Source of the DNA: Turnera subulata
Taxonomy: Eukaryota > Streptophyta > Magnoliopsida > Malpighiales > Passifloraceae
DNA length: 64,000 bases
NCBI GenBank assembly: GCA_028386065.3
Contig: JAKUCV010002298.1
Coordinates: 29,344-93,343, forward strand
Direction of reading: 5' to 3'
The notes beneath the pieces are model-generated. The model saw only the letters and a program-made list of their open reading frames with translations, had not been told where the DNA came from and did no database searches. The number at the start of each line of letters is the position of its first letter. Position 1 is the stretch's first letter. A program made the translations under genes and the position numbers. This document shows positions 28,133 through 39,274 of this stretch, one piece after another.

Positions 28133-28142
28133 CAAGGGGGAG
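28133..28142 (+). promoter_or_regulatory. Polypurine tract
   Basis: CAAGGGGGAG directly precedes the 3' LTR at 28143. Confidence 0.8.
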
Positions 28143-28348
28143 TGTTATAAAACGTGTTAATTACACGTGAATGAATACTGTTGTACCTATATTTGTATCT
28201 ATATAACCCCTACTACTTCAATGAATGAAAGATAGAAAAAATTACTGTTGAGCCGAGCTCTCTTCCCCATCTTCTTCTTCTTCCGCCTTCTTCCTCCTCA
28301 TCATCTTCAACATCAAAATCAATAAGATTAAACACAATATTTCTAACA
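28143..28348 (+). repeat. 3' LTR (206 bp)
   Basis: It differs from the 5' LTR by only a few substitutions and small indels (ATAACCCC for ATAATCCC, CATCATCTTC for CATCGCTTC). The LTR similarity seems too high for the decay of the interior, which may indicate gene conversion or that the element was already defective when it inserted. Confidence 0.88.
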
Positions 28349-28353
28349 CGGGC

Positions 28354-29560
28354 TTATTTGTTTAATATTTTTTCCCCGACAATTCCTTTTTCAATAGGGT
28401 TTTTGGGTTCTCTAGGTCCCAATTTTTTCCATTTTGTTCATTTACATACGTCTATTCTTTATTTGGTCAATCATGTAATCCAAATTTCAACAAACAGGCT
28501 AATTGTAAACCTCGGGCTGGGCATTTGCTGGCGTGGCTAGTTGCCCAGACCTGGACTCTTAGGGATGTCACAAAACGTTTTGTGCTTAAGCTAGGCCGTC
28601 TTTGTATTTATAGTCATTCCAACCGCCCAAAACCCAACGGATACTAAATAATTCTGATCGGTACTTGGTTTTTTTTTAAAAAAAAAAACTCACTTGTTAA
28701 TAAAATCATAATTAATAATAAAAAATATAAACTAAATATAGAGTGATCCAACCAAAATAAATAAATAAATAAAAAGTGAACAGTTAAATGTCAACGACAA
28801 TAAACAAGAGGCACCATCATCCTAAGTCAAGGCTCGACAGCTCCTAAGAGAGCGCCGGGAACAACAGCTCCTCCATTCAAAGTGGCGTCGTTCGAAGCAG
28901 TAGGAAGGATACTAAGAGGAAACAAGCCTAGACGACATGCACATGGACCGACAGAAGGACTCAATAAAGCTAATGGGAGCCAAGCTAATGGGGCCAGCAA
29001 CCTAGACCTAGATGGGAGAGGTGATCAGTAGGCAGACAGTGGGAGCAAAAACCGGCGGGTAAGAGCATGCTTCGGAGCTATAGAGGCATGTGGTCTTGCT
29101 AGGAGTTGGGGTAGGAGATCAAGGGATTACTGCTGAATGAATTTAATCGATGACTAGATCATTTATATAAAAAAAAAATTGATGACTAGACCATTCTTTT
29201 TCTTTCTCTTTTAAAAAAAATTCTCTAGTGTTATAATTGTGTTAATGGATATTCATTTTAAAATACCTCTCAAATTCTAAATCTGGACGGCCTGCCACGG
29301 CAGTAGGATACCTGACCACCAGATCACGAATGGCCTGTCCAGAAAAAATGGGAGTACATGATTGGCCAAACGCAAAAGTTCGGAAGGCAAGAAATCCAAA
29401 AACCCTTTTCCATAAGTTAACGAGAAAAGTAAAACATATATATTGTTTAAAAAATCACTATAAAATAGAAAGCAATTGCTGCAGTTTAAATATTGCATAT
29501 TATTATTTTCCGAAATTGACAGCAAGGCAAAAGACCCAAGTTGAAATAGAATGAACTGTG
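28354..29560. other. Intergenic region
   Basis: No supported gene. A 16-bp perfect palindrome CACAAAACGTTTTGTG lies at 28569-28584. Several A/T homopolymers are present. Confidence 0.4.
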
Positions 29561-29566
29561 TTGGAT

Positions 29567-29890
29567 TCAATTGCATGCTATGAACTGTCTAGAAAATTGT
29601 TTGATAAAGCATACACAATATTGAGATTTCCCTTCACCGTGTGTTTTTTCGATATCATTAACTAAGCCTGTTAATGCCTCAGAAAGTACTTTCATGTACT
29701 CTGCAAGATCATTGTCCATGGACGGGCTGAATACTACGTCGCCATAAGATCTTTTGCACCCAGGATTTCCGTACAGTATTGGTGCTGTGCTAGCTTCATC
29801 AGATACTTTTAAACTGTGGGATTCTGCCAAACCAATTCTTATTCGATTTTCCAGTTGATACTTAGCATGGTGTACTAGCTAGTCATAGCT
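29567..29890 (-). pseudogene. Unrecognised coding-like fragment cut by a copia insertion
   Basis: The minus strand is open from about 29890 to 29567. It reads KYQLENRIRIGLAESHSLKV near the upstream end and SYGDVVFSPSMDNDLAEYMK further on, then ALTGLVNDIEKTHGEGK, a natural-looking amphipathic mixture rather than low complexity. The first ATG is well inside, so the fragment has lost its start. The copia element at 29902 sits just upstream. I do not recognise the family. It may be one exon of a gene whose other exons are outside or lost. Confidence 0.35.
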
Positions 29891-29901
29891 TACAGTGTTG
29901 T

Positions 29902-30146
29902 TACTAGAGTATATCATATTATCACCAGCTCATGCAGATCATGAATGATTCTTATCATACCAGCTCATGGGGTTATCTGATAAGATTAGCACTAGGTTAT
30001 ATTGTAAAGGAATTCTACTCATTGTATATGTCCAAGTCTTGTACGCTATCTCATGCAGACACTATTATATAATACATGCCTCGGCTATTTGCTTGATCGC
30101 CAGAGAGTTATTCCCTCAAGAGACTCCTAAATCTCATAGTTCTATA
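29902..30146 (+). repeat. 5' LTR (245 bp)
   Basis: It runs TACTAGAGTATATC to CATAGTTCTATA. A TATATAA at 30066-30072 is a likely TATA box. Confidence 0.9.
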
Positions 30147-30159
30147 TGGTAGCGGAGCA
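30147..30159 (+). promoter_or_regulatory. Primer-binding site
   Basis: TGGTAGCGGAGCA directly follows the 5' LTR. The same 13 bases form the PBS of the DEK_C-carrying non-autonomous units at 6109, 6424 and 8248. Confidence 0.8.
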
Positions 30160-30220
30160 CTTTGCTTAACCGCACAACCCTAGCATTTCTTTTTCTCGTT
30201 CTCTTCTTTCTCTTGACGTC

Positions 30221-31539
30221 ATGGCTACCGAGTCACCCAAAAAGTCTACTTCTGGTTCTGGTTCTGGGTCTGGCTCAGACGAAATTGTCTAACCCAAATC
30301 ATCTGTTTCTGTTGATGATCTCGTCTATATTCCTGCTAATGATGCAGTGCAACCCTTGAGTAACTCTCACAATTCTATTTCAGCCAAATTAACGCATAAT
30401 TATTATGTGTTTTGGCATGCGCAGATTGAGCCATATTTGGCCGGACATGGTGTCTTAGGTTATGTGATAGGAACCTTTCCCTGTCCTGCTCTTGTTATCA
30501 CTAATGAGCTGGCGAAGCTCAGGTGAATCCGGCCTGTGGTCGATGGCTCCAACAAGATCAGGCCATTTTGAGCAGCATCACTTCCTCCATTGCTTTAGAG
30601 GTTTTTCCAACGGTGGTTGGCAAACGGACATCCAAAGAAGCCTGGGATTCCCTCGAAACTACCTTTGCTTCATCCAATCAAGCTCGCCGGATGGTGATTC
30701 ATTTTGCTCTTCAGCAGATCTCTCAATTTCCGGATGAACCAGTGATGCAATTTTTGAATCGTGCCAAGAGACTGGCAGATGAACTTGTAGTCAGTGGACA
30801 AGCCATGGCCCCCTCTGATTTTCAGATAAGTATTATACGTGGTATAGAACCAGATATTAAACAATTTGCCACTACTGTTTCTGCACGCCCCGAACCCTTA
30901 TCTTTTGCAAAGCTCCAAGGAGCACTTATGAGTTATGAGTTTTTGAATGCTGATCCCCTCAAATCCTTGGCACTTGAGTCTTCTGTTCCTACTGAATCAC
31001 CGAAGGATGCCGTCTCTATCCTTGTTTCTCCCTCTGTCCATGTCACTCAACGACAGAATCAGCAGCCACCGCAATTTCCTTCTAACAACCATGGTGGCAG
31101 AGGGCGGCGTGGCCGCGGACGTTACAATAATTATTATCCTTCACCTTCTTTTGATGGACGGCCCTTTAAGCAAAACAATCAGAACAGGCCGCGTTGCCAG
31201 ATATGCAGCAAATGGGGGCACACAGCACAAACCTGCTATCAGCGTCACTCTTCTCCATCTCCTTCGGTACATATGGTTTCTCATCCTCCATCTACTCCTT
31301 ATTCCACCAATCAGTGGTTTCCTGATATAGGAGCTAGTCACCATGTGACTCCGGATTCGCATCATCTCCAACACTACACTGAGTATCCAAGACCTGATTC
31401 TGTTCAGGTTGGAAATGGCAATGAACTATCTATTGCTGGTATGGGCACTACCTCTCTTTCTACACCCTCACGCACTCTGCATATTAATAATATACTACAT
31501 GTCCCAGATATTACGAAATCATTATTGTCTGTCCAATAG
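30221..31539 (+). pseudogene. Copia gag and start of protease, frameshifted
   Basis: The ATG at 30221 begins a Ser/Gly-rich N-terminus with a stop after 23 codons. The gag frame continues (YYVFWHAQIEPYLAGHGVLG) to a frameshift at about 30520. From there to 31539 the frame is open: gag core (RWLQQDQAIL), an Arg/Gly-rich stretch, a CCHC zinc knuckle (CQICSKWGHTAQTC) and the start of protease (WFPDIGASHH). The protease active-site triplet, normally D-T/S-G, reads D-I-G, which should inactivate it. The ORF ends at a TAG in SVQ-stop. Confidence 0.88.
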
Positions 31540-32483
31540 TTTGCACAAGAAAATGATGTGTACTTTGAATTTCATCCTCACTTGTTTTTTGTTAAGCATC
31601 GTACCCACAAGACAATCCTCCTTACCAGCCGGAGCAGTAATGGCCTCTATACCTTTGATTCCTTCCCGGCCCTTAGAGATCAAGCACTGTCTGTTACCCG
31701 GGTTAAAGAGGAGACTTGGCACCAACGTTTTGGACACCCACACCTTCAAGTTCAAAGGCATTTATTTTCAAGATTTAATCTTCCTATTTTCTCTAGTCTA
31801 CGTTTTTCATCATGTGTTCCTGTCCTCTGGGCAAATCATCTAGAATGCATTTATCTTCTAGTTCTACTATTGCAAATAAGCCTTTGGAACTTATATTCAC
31901 AGATGTTTGGGGACCTTCCCCACATTTGAGTACTAATGGATGCCGTTACTACGTTATATTTGTTGATGCATTTAGTAAATACATATGGTTTTATTGTCTC
32001 AAGAAGAAGTTGGATGTTTATGGTGTTTTTCAGCAGTTCCAAGCGCAAGTCGAATGTCTTTTTAATACTAAGATCAAGTCTGTTCAAAGTGATTGGGGGG
32101 GAGAGTTTCGGTCCCTTCATACCTGGTTTCAAAAGTGTGGCATAACCCATCGTGTCCAGTGCCCTCACACGCATGAGCAACAAGGCTCTGTCGAAAGACG
32201 ACACAGGCACATTGTTGACACTAGGTTAACGTTAATGGCCATCGCCAACATACCCTTTCAGTATTGGCACTTTGCTTTAGAGACTGCAGTTTTCCTCATA
32301 AATCGTTTACCAACACGTGTTCTTTCCAATAAATCCCCTTACGAAGTTCTTTACTCCATGGCCCTGGATTATGGTTTTTTACACATCTTTGGCTGTTTAT
32401 GTTTTCCTTATCTTCGTCCTTATAATACTAACAAGTTTTCCTATCGCTCTACTCCGTGTGTTTTTATGGGATATAGTCCCTAA
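31540..32483 (+). pseudogene. Copia integrase region
   Basis: After the stop at 31540 and a frameshift, the pre-integrase motif WHQRFGHPH appears near 31720. The frame from 31812 to 32483 holds the integrase core with all three acidic residues in context: FTDVWGP, SDWGGEF and GSVERRHRH. The tail reads FGCLCFPYLRPYNTNK, then VFMGYSP and a stop. Between 32484 and 32665 the linker continues in another frame. Confidence 0.88.
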
Positions 32484-32665
32484 CATAAAGGTTATCGGTG
32501 TCTTGATTTCAAAACTAAACACATGTATATTGCCAGACATGTCCAGTTTTTTGAACACCAATTTCCGTTTGTTGTTGTTCCTCCAACTCCCAAGTCAGTT
32601 GCGTGTAACGACTCCTGGGTGTCAGTGCCACTCCACGTATTTTTCCCGGACACAGGTAAAAAACC

Positions 32666-34570
32666 TTGAGTTCTAATACGCCTACACTAGCTTCAGCCTC
32701 ACCATCCCCATCTCTTATCTCCTTCCCTACGTCTAATCACCACTCAACCCCATCCTTGGTCGAGTCACCCTTAGGTACTGCACAACCTGACCCTGACCAC
32801 ACAGCAACACCAACTTCCAAATCCCCAGTTTCAACTCGGTGGCAATTAGCCTTTTCTAGTCCGAGCCCGACATCGTCAACTTCACCCACTACATCACAAT
32901 CAAACACTCAACCCTCACCTGCTCCTGAACCGCAAGACCCACCACCATGCATGACTTTACGAGCCAATCCTAAACCTGTTAATCGGTTTTATCCATCAAA
33001 TTACACCGCACAAAAACAGCTTGTCCCTACCATCGAACCTACCTCCTATACTGAAGCTAATAAGTACTCAGTGTGGAAAAATGCCATGCAAGAGGAGATA
33101 AATGCTCTCGTCTAGAATAATACATGGGAATTAGTTCCTTATCAGCGAACCATGAACTTGGTTGGCAACAAGTGGGTATATCGCATCAAGCGAAAAGCGA
33201 ATGGACAGGTAGAACGGTACAAGGCAAGACTGGTAGCCAAAGGATTCCACCAGCGTGCAGGTATTGATTTCCAGGAGATATTCAACCCTGTTGTCAAGCC
33301 GACAACAATACGGATTGTTCTCAGTTATGCCGCGACTTGCAATTGGACAATTCAGCAACTTGATGTCTGGAATGCCTTCCTTCATGGTGTGCTCGAGGAA
33401 GAGGTGTACATGACTCAGCCACAAGGGTTTCTGGCCCCTGATAAGCCCCATCATGTGTGCCGTTTGAAGAAATCTCTATATGGGCTCAAGCAAGCGCCAC
33501 GTGCATGGTATAGGCGACTTAGTGATTATTTAAGCTCACTTGGTTTTCAGGTTTCAAAGTCGGATTCTTCATTGATGACGTATCATTGTGCTCATATTAC
33601 TGCTTATGTTTTGACATATGTGGATGATATATTAATCACAGGGAACAATCAGTCCTTCAATCAGGGTCTAATTCGGCAGCTAGGCATGGAGTTTTCGATT
33701 CGTGATCTTGGCCACGCAAATTACTTCCTTGGTGTTGAACTCACTCACAACACTGATGGTTTTCTATTAACTCAACGCAAATATATCAAGGAGCTGTTGC
33801 AAAAATCTGGGATGGTTGATTGTAAAGCGTTGCACACACTTGCCTCTACTTCAAAGAAACTGACCAAAAATGGTGGCAAAACATTCTCTGATCCCACACT
33901 TTATCGGCAGCTTGTTGGCTCTTTACAATATCTGGGCATTACTCACCCTGATATTATATATGCTGTTGGGAAAGTGAGCCAATATATGCAATCTCCCACC
34001 GAAGAACATTTCCAAGCAGTCAAGAGAATCCTGCGGTATCTCAAACACACAATCGACCATGGATTACAGATTCATTGCCACTCCTCGGAAACAATACAGG
34101 TGTACACCGATGCCGATTAGGGCGGAAGTTTGGATGCTGGGAAGTCCACCGCAGGGTACTTGGTTTATCTTGGACAGAATCTGGTATCTTGGGCATCACG
34201 AAAACAACGCACGGTTGCACGATCATCCACTGAAGCGGAATACAAGGCTGTGGCTGATGGGTCGTCGGAACTTCTATGGATTTGCTCTCTACTGCGTGAA
34301 CTTCGCATTGATTATTCAACTCCACGGCTTTGGTGTGATAATATTGGAGCTACATACCTTTGTCACAACCCAGTCCAACACACCAGGACTAAACATGTAG
34401 CTCTGGATTATCATTTCGTTCGCGAACAGGTTGCAGCAAAGCGTTTACACATACAATTTGTTCAAAGTGACGGGCAACTCGCTGACATCATGACCAAGCC
34501 ACTACCCGCACAGCGGTTTCAGACATTACAATTCAAACTGAACCTCCGGTGTCCACCCGGTTCAGTTTGA
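32666..34570 (+). pseudogene. Copia reverse transcriptase and RNase H
   Basis: A Ser/Pro/Thr-rich linker (32666-33115) ends in a TAG at 33113-33115, where the family has Gln (EEINALV then NNTWELVP). RT from 33152 contains KWVYRIKRKANG, ARLVAKGF, QLDVWNAFLHG, LKKSLYGLKQAPRAW and the catalytic YVDDILITG near 33620. A second TAG at 34118-34120 replaces the Trp after DAD. RNase H follows (SWASRKQRTVARSSTEAEY, then HVALDYHFVREQV and ADIMTKPLP) to a natural stop at 34568-34570. The RT motifs are complete, and the two stops look like single-base changes. Confidence 0.9.
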
Positions 34571-34577
34571 GGGGGAG
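34571..34577 (+). promoter_or_regulatory. Polypurine tract
   Basis: GGGGGAG directly precedes the 3' LTR at 34578. Confidence 0.8.
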
Positions 34578-34822
34578 TATTAGAGTATATCGTATTATCA
34601 CCAGCTCATGCAGATCATGAATGATTCTTATCATACCAGCTCATGGGGTTATCTGATAAGATTAGCGCTAGGTTATATTGTAAAGGAATTCTACTCATTG
34701 TATATGTCCAAGTCTTGTACGCTATCTCATGTAGACACTATTATATAATACATGCCTCGGCTATATGCTGGATAGCCAGAGAGTTATTCCCTCAAGAGAC
34801 TCCTAAATCTCATAGTTCTATA
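34578..34822 (+). repeat. 3' LTR (245 bp)
   Basis: It runs TATTAGAGTATATC to CATAGTTCTATA and is followed by the target duplication GTTGT. Confidence 0.9.
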
Positions 34823-34827
34823 GTTGT

Positions 34828-34905
34828 TGTCTTCAAACACTAACTATACCTGTACATACACCTAACTATTAATAAAGATCATCGATTAGCATAAATAAAA
34901 AAGGA
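34828..34905 (+). mobile_element. LINE 3' terminal remnant
   Basis: TTAATAAAGATCATCGATTAGCATAAATAAAAAAGG-like sequence (34869 to about 34905) is the conserved LINE terminus of this window. The copia element appears to have inserted into the 3' UTR of this LINE remnant. Confidence 0.5.
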
Positions 34906-35171
34906 CTAGAAAAAGACAAAAGAGAAAAAGAGTCGTTCTGTACCGAAATAGATCGAAAAGGGTATAGGCTTTATTAAGGAAACCTCACCTGTCAAACTTT
35001 TTTTGTTACACAAATTTATGCCATATATGTGTTAATGTTATCACCTTAACCATCTAATTCATTAAAATAAGAAAATTGAAAACGAATGGGTTGGTTGCAT
35101 ATGATCAATGATAAATCAGTCAATTGAACATATAAGGATGTAAAGGAGAAAATCAATTCTTGGAGTACAAT

Positions 35172-35621
35172 TCAGAGCGACCCTTGATCTCTTTCAGATA
35201 TGTAGATATAGATCTCCTCCCCTTCTTTCAAGACATGGTGGATGTAGGACGTGGTAATAACACCCCTGTCTCTACGGTGGAACGTGTGCTTGAAGTATCT
35301 CTGCTCATCACCAGGAGCTGGGTACAAAGAGATCGACCTGTTATAATCGCTTACTTTCTTGTTTGAAGCCCACCCGACTTTAACTCCATTGAGTTTCTCA
35401 GTAACTTCTTTGTGATCATCCATGCAGCTCAGGGTCGAAGACTGGCTGTTCTTAGCGACATGGGCCTTGAGTTTCTTGGTGTTCAAGAAGGCTAGCAATT
35501 TCTGTTTATACTTTTCCAGGAGGTGGCGAAGATGGTAGGGGAAATATCTTTCGAACATGACCCAAGTAAGCATTAGGGCAGTAACGGCGGAGCTTAAAGT
35601 CCAAAAATCTGCGGTGAACAT
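35172..35621 (-). pseudogene. AAA-ATPase (ASD/BCS1-like) N-terminal fragment with internal deletion
   Basis: From the minus-strand ATG at 35621 the frame begins FTADFWTLSSAVTALMLTW, the N-terminal membrane segment of plant mitochondrial or ER AAA-ATPases of the ASD/AATP1 group, then FPYHLRHLLEKYKQKLLAF. It then jumps to KLKAHVAKNSQSSTLSCMDD, HKEVTEKLNGVKVGW and RRYFK-type motifs (QRYFKHTFHRRDRGVITTSY, HVLKEGEEI) of the AAA-associated domain. About 50 residues normally between these blocks are missing. The Walker A/B ATPase domain is absent downstream. An open but truncated relic. Confidence 0.78.
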
Positions 35622-36425
35622 TGTGAATCTATACAGAACGAGAGGCAATACCTAGCTTGTATTCAAAGAATAATGACCTGGCTTTAGCTGCGTTACAAAA
35701 ACACACATACATATATATAACAATCCAAAACATGAAAGAAGTGACTATTCCGTTTTCTTTTCGGCTTTGTATCATAGCAAGTTTCACGTTAATCCCAAGG
35801 CCGGCTACTTGGACTACAGTTGTCAAAAACTTGTATTTTGATAGAGAAGAAATTAAATATAAAAAAAAAATCTATTTTGATTGGTATTGTATTTCTATTT
35901 TGTCTTTTTCTTTCCCTTTTTATCATAGTTACCATATTTATAAGAATTATACTTTGGTTACTTCCCACATCTCGTATATTGATATGGTAGTATTTAAATT
36001 TGGTGATTATCATTATGTAAGCAGAAATTTGGTGATTATCATAAGATATTCAGGTTTTTTTTTTAAATAAAAATTTTTCAAGATATCAATAAAAGCTTTC
36101 CTTGCTAAAATTTGATTTTTTGTTGACAGCAAACTAGTATACTTGTTGTTGCAACTCTGAAAAACTGTGAATTAAATCCAAAAATATAATTTTTTCTTTT
36201 TTGTATATTTTAAAGATACTTTATATATAATAAATTTATTATTTCAATGTACCCAAAAAAATAAATTTATTATTTCATATGTTACAAACAATTATTTTGG
36301 ATACAGGAAATTGAAACAATATTTTAAAATAATAACAATAAGCATTTTTTTCTAAGAAATAAAGTAAGTTTTGCTGAATTTACCGAGAATACTTAAAAAA
36401 TAAATGTAATAGGTTTTGTGCTTAT
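35622..36425. other. AT-rich intergenic region
   Basis: No gene, terminus or RNA feature is supported. Its 3' end supplies the left target duplication of the LINE. Confidence 0.5.
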
Positions 36426-36508
36426 AAAGAATCAATTATATAAGTTGAGTACTGTACTACTCACTATATCAAGAACTGTATTTTGATCCACAACAAAGCC
36501 GGGCAGCA

Positions 36509-38252
36509 ATGGCCTCTCAACCTCTCCATTCATACCCCATGTCCCGCGGTCTTCCGGGCGGACTCCCAACCATTCACCGTACCCATAACGGAATTCTACC
36601 ACCACCACCAAAGAACCCTCCCTGTATACAGCCGCATAGTACAAACCAGATAAACCAGATCAACCACCCAACCCCCCACACCTTAGGTGCACCCCCCAAA
36701 CCTGCAGACCAAAACTCCAACCAAACAAAACCTCAACCAACCCACTTCTCCAAATGGAGTCGGAGCTTCATCCAGAAGGCGACTGATAACAATGAGATCA
36801 CTAGTCTGTATATTGGGAATATCCCCCAGCGATGGATCCCTACTGACTTGCACCTAGTCATGGGCAAATTTGCGGATGTTATGGACGTGTTCATACCATT
36901 GAAGCTGAACAGAAACAAAAAGCACTACGCTTTTGTTCGTTTTAGGAATAATACTACGGCTGCATACCTAATTCATAGCATCAACTCACTACACGTCGAC
37001 GGGGAGAACCTTCATGCAAGCATAGCAAAGCATCGTATCATGCCTCCAAAAGCACCAAGACGTCTCCCGACCTTTGTGAACATTGTCTCTAATGCTCGAT
37101 CTTTTGCAGATGTGGTTCAAAGCCAGAAGTCCCCCACCGTTCAAACTGAACCCCAGGCCCTCCCTGGAAAGTTCTATATCCCCTAAGGACCCATCGCTGG
37201 ATTGGCTCCAATCGTGTTTTGGCGTTTTGAAAAGCCCTATTCCGATTAAGAGTCTGGAAGTTATAGTCCACACCAACGTCAATGCAATTGTAAAAATCAT
37301 CCCCTTAGGTGGCGTCTCTTTTCTGTTTAGGTTCAACTCTCCCAACAACATAACGGAGGCTGCTCACGACATGTCCGGCTCCTTGGGATATCTTTTTAAT
37401 GTGCTCAGACCATGGAAGGATGGAGATGTCGCATCTAACCGCTTGTGTTGGGTCTTGGTTAAAGGTACTCCCCTCTGTGCATGGAACGAAGACTTCTTCA
37501 AGGCTGTTATCACTAAATTTTGTTCCATGGTTGATTGGAGCCCTGAGACAAGGAATAGGGACCGCTTTGATCTTGCTGAGATACTGATCCTGACTGAAAT
37601 CTTCGGGTTCATAAATGGTGTATTATCTGTCAATATTGGAGGTAAAGAGTTCGTTATAGGCATTGCAGAGTCTCAATACGATCCTCTGGATTGGCACCGA
37701 TCTTCTCCCTCAACCTCCAATAATGGCACCGTGGGCAACGGCGGTGGCCCGTCCTCTTCTAGTCCACCTCCGGCCACTCACAACGCATCGGCAACACCCC
37801 CAACCAGTCAGACTGAAGACCACAACCGCCCACACCCAACATCCACCCAATCAGAAGCCGAGCCTACTGCAGTGTCAGAGGATCCTTTCAAACTGCGTCC
37901 AATTATAAAAAACTCTTTTTGCAGTCACGCGCAGCTGGCGCACCAACCTAACTCCAACTCCTCGGATACAGTCCCTTCTGAGCTGTCTGGCCCCCCCCCC
38001 CCCCCCCAAACAGACTGCCTCTTGCCCCACATACACCCAAATTTAAATTATCATGCGTCATCCCCTGCCTACAATAAAACCCAGCCCACTCCAAAGGCCC
38101 TAAGCCCAACAACTAACAATGAGTACCCTTTGGATCAACCCACACACGTGACCCATTTTACTCTCCCATTAGTTCCATATTTGTCATCCCCATCAGGCCG
38201 AATATCACCCTTTAATAGCCCAGCCTATCAGAAATTGAGCTTCGTTTGCTGA
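36509..38252 (+). pseudogene. LINE ORF1 (RRM domain plus second conserved domain), frameshifted
   Basis: The ATG at 36509 opens 225 codons: a Pro/Asn-rich N-terminus, the conserved HFSKWSRSFIQKA, then an RRM with ITSLYIGNIPQRW (RNP2-like) and KHYAFVRFRNN (RNP1-like). A frameshift at about 37150 passes to the 37083-38252 frame. It carries the second domain, SLDWLQSCFGVLKSPIPI, IIPLGGVSFLFRF, LFNVLRPWKDGD, NRLCWVLVKGTPL and SMVDWSPETRNRDRFD, then a Pro/Ser/Thr-rich tail. ORF1 proteins of plant L1 elements bind RNA. The same two domains appear in the minus-strand copy at 47712-49067. Confidence 0.82.
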
Positions 38253-38813
38253 GAGTACCGCATCTTCATCAAAGAACCGCGCAATTCAGTCAACATCGGT
38301 TTCTTCTCAAACCTCGCCGATATTGATAAAGAGTACGATTTTGTAATAAAACGGTAAATTGATAACTCACCAATAAAAGATTCGAATCACCAATTAACTC
38401 TTTGGTCCCATCCCCTAAAATAAATGCCTAAACTTGTCAAAATCCAGTTGTAATACTACTAATTACTACTCCCTACACTAGTACCGGTACTAGTCTTTTA
38501 ATGGTCCCAAGTGCCTTAATACAAGTACTAATTCGATCCAATTTGCTTTGCCCCATTCTCCACTCTAATGAAATTCTTGTTTCTAGAATTAAAATGACAT
38601 GGAAGTTTCCGATGCTATCCCCGTTATTAATTCTTTAAGTCAATGTAACAACTTTACCTCTAATAGACGGAAGAAAATTTTTTGGATTTGAATTTGTTGT
38701 AATAATAAAATAGCGTGGAGATATTCAGTGTATCATAAAAAGAAAGAGAAACTCCTCATGTGCAATACTAGATAATAGAATCAATATTACGTCTTGTTAT
38801 CAAATAAAAAAAA
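38253..38813. other. AT-rich insert within LINE ORF1/ORF2 spacer
   Basis: Coding-like sequence ends near 38340 (SSQTSPILIK in one frame). LINE-like sequence resumes at about 38815 (GTLSIKLKPSVQRDS). The roughly 470 bp between are AT-rich and non-coding, and include an 18-bp perfect palindrome ACTAGTACCGGTACTAGT at 38477-38494. They end in an A-run at 38806-38814. The LINE copy at 47.7 kb lacks such a block. It may be a small non-autonomous insertion, but no clear TSD was found. Confidence 0.45.
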
Positions 38814-39257
38814 ATGATTAAGGGAACGTTATCGATAAAGTTAAAGCCTAGTGTGCAGAGAGATAGCCTCCCCTCCTTGAGCAGAGAGATCAGTCAACTT
38901 GAAATCCACAAGATCGTCGAAAGGAAAGTACTCGCTATCTTAAATGATATGCAATTGGGTAATCAGAAGAAAGGAAGATACCTCAATAAATACGGTAGCA
39001 TCACATCAACCCCGGAGAGCCGGAAGTCAGCGACGGACTCTGACATTCACAGGGCGAATAAGAGAATCCTGGCTAGCGAAGAGGTAGAGTCCAGTATTGC
39101 GGTGTCGTTTAATTCCATCGAAGTGCAAGAGACAAACCGTGTCGGAGGTATTGTTGGATGGGACCGGTCAAACAATGTTGAGGCTAATGAGACACTTATT
39201 GCCAACTTGGTTGAATCAGAGGCACACGAGTGGTCGAGGTCCCGGGCGGAATCCTAA
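38814..39257 (+). pseudogene. LINE inter-domain segment before endonuclease
   Basis: Open for 147 codons. GNQKKGRYLNKYGS and SDIHRANKRIL match TKKTRYLNGNAS and SNICRINQRVL of the minus-strand LINE at 47524-47736, so this is a conserved linker between the ORF1 domains and the endonuclease. No known domain. Confidence 0.7.
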
Positions 39258-39274
39258 ATCGCTCACCCCTGTAA

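Larger units (their letters stand above)
19095..28348 (+). mobile_element. Decayed Ty1-copia retrotransposon with nested insertions (9.25 kb)
   Basis: The 206-bp LTRs at 19095-19300 and 28143-28348 share almost all bases. The target duplication is CGGGC (19090-19094 and 28349-28353). A PBS-like CGTTATCAGCACG follows the 5' LTR, and a PPT CAAGGGGGAG precedes the 3' LTR. Order: GC-rich leader, 28-30-bp minisatellite, hairpin array, zinc-knuckle relic near 21250-21340, LINE fragment, hairpin array, gag-pre-integrase (LGHPGL at about 22680), integrase (IRLDNAG-like at about 23010) split by a 2.94-kb element, RT (SPVVDAI at about 27210), and RNase H (GFADAG, DPHKAQ at about 27740). All coding parts are riddled with stops. 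Confidence 0.85.
29902..34822 (+). mobile_element. Ty1-copia retrotransposon with TA..TA LTR ends (4921 bp)
   Basis: LTRs of 245 bp lie at 29902-30146 and 34578-34822. The target duplication GTTGT lies at 29897-29901 and 34823-34827. LTR ends are TA..TA and not TG..CA. The PBS TGGTAGCGGAGCA starts at 30147 and a PPT GGGGGAG ends at 34577. Internal order is gag, protease, integrase, RT, RNase H as in Ty1-copia, with point nonsense mutations and a few frameshifts. LTRs differ at roughly eight to ten positions, so the insertion is fairly young. Confidence 0.92.

Noticed and set aside
28569..28584. 16-bp palindrome CACAAAACGTTTTGTG as operator
   Set aside because: An isolated palindrome in a non-genic AT-rich region with no second copy or nearby promoter.
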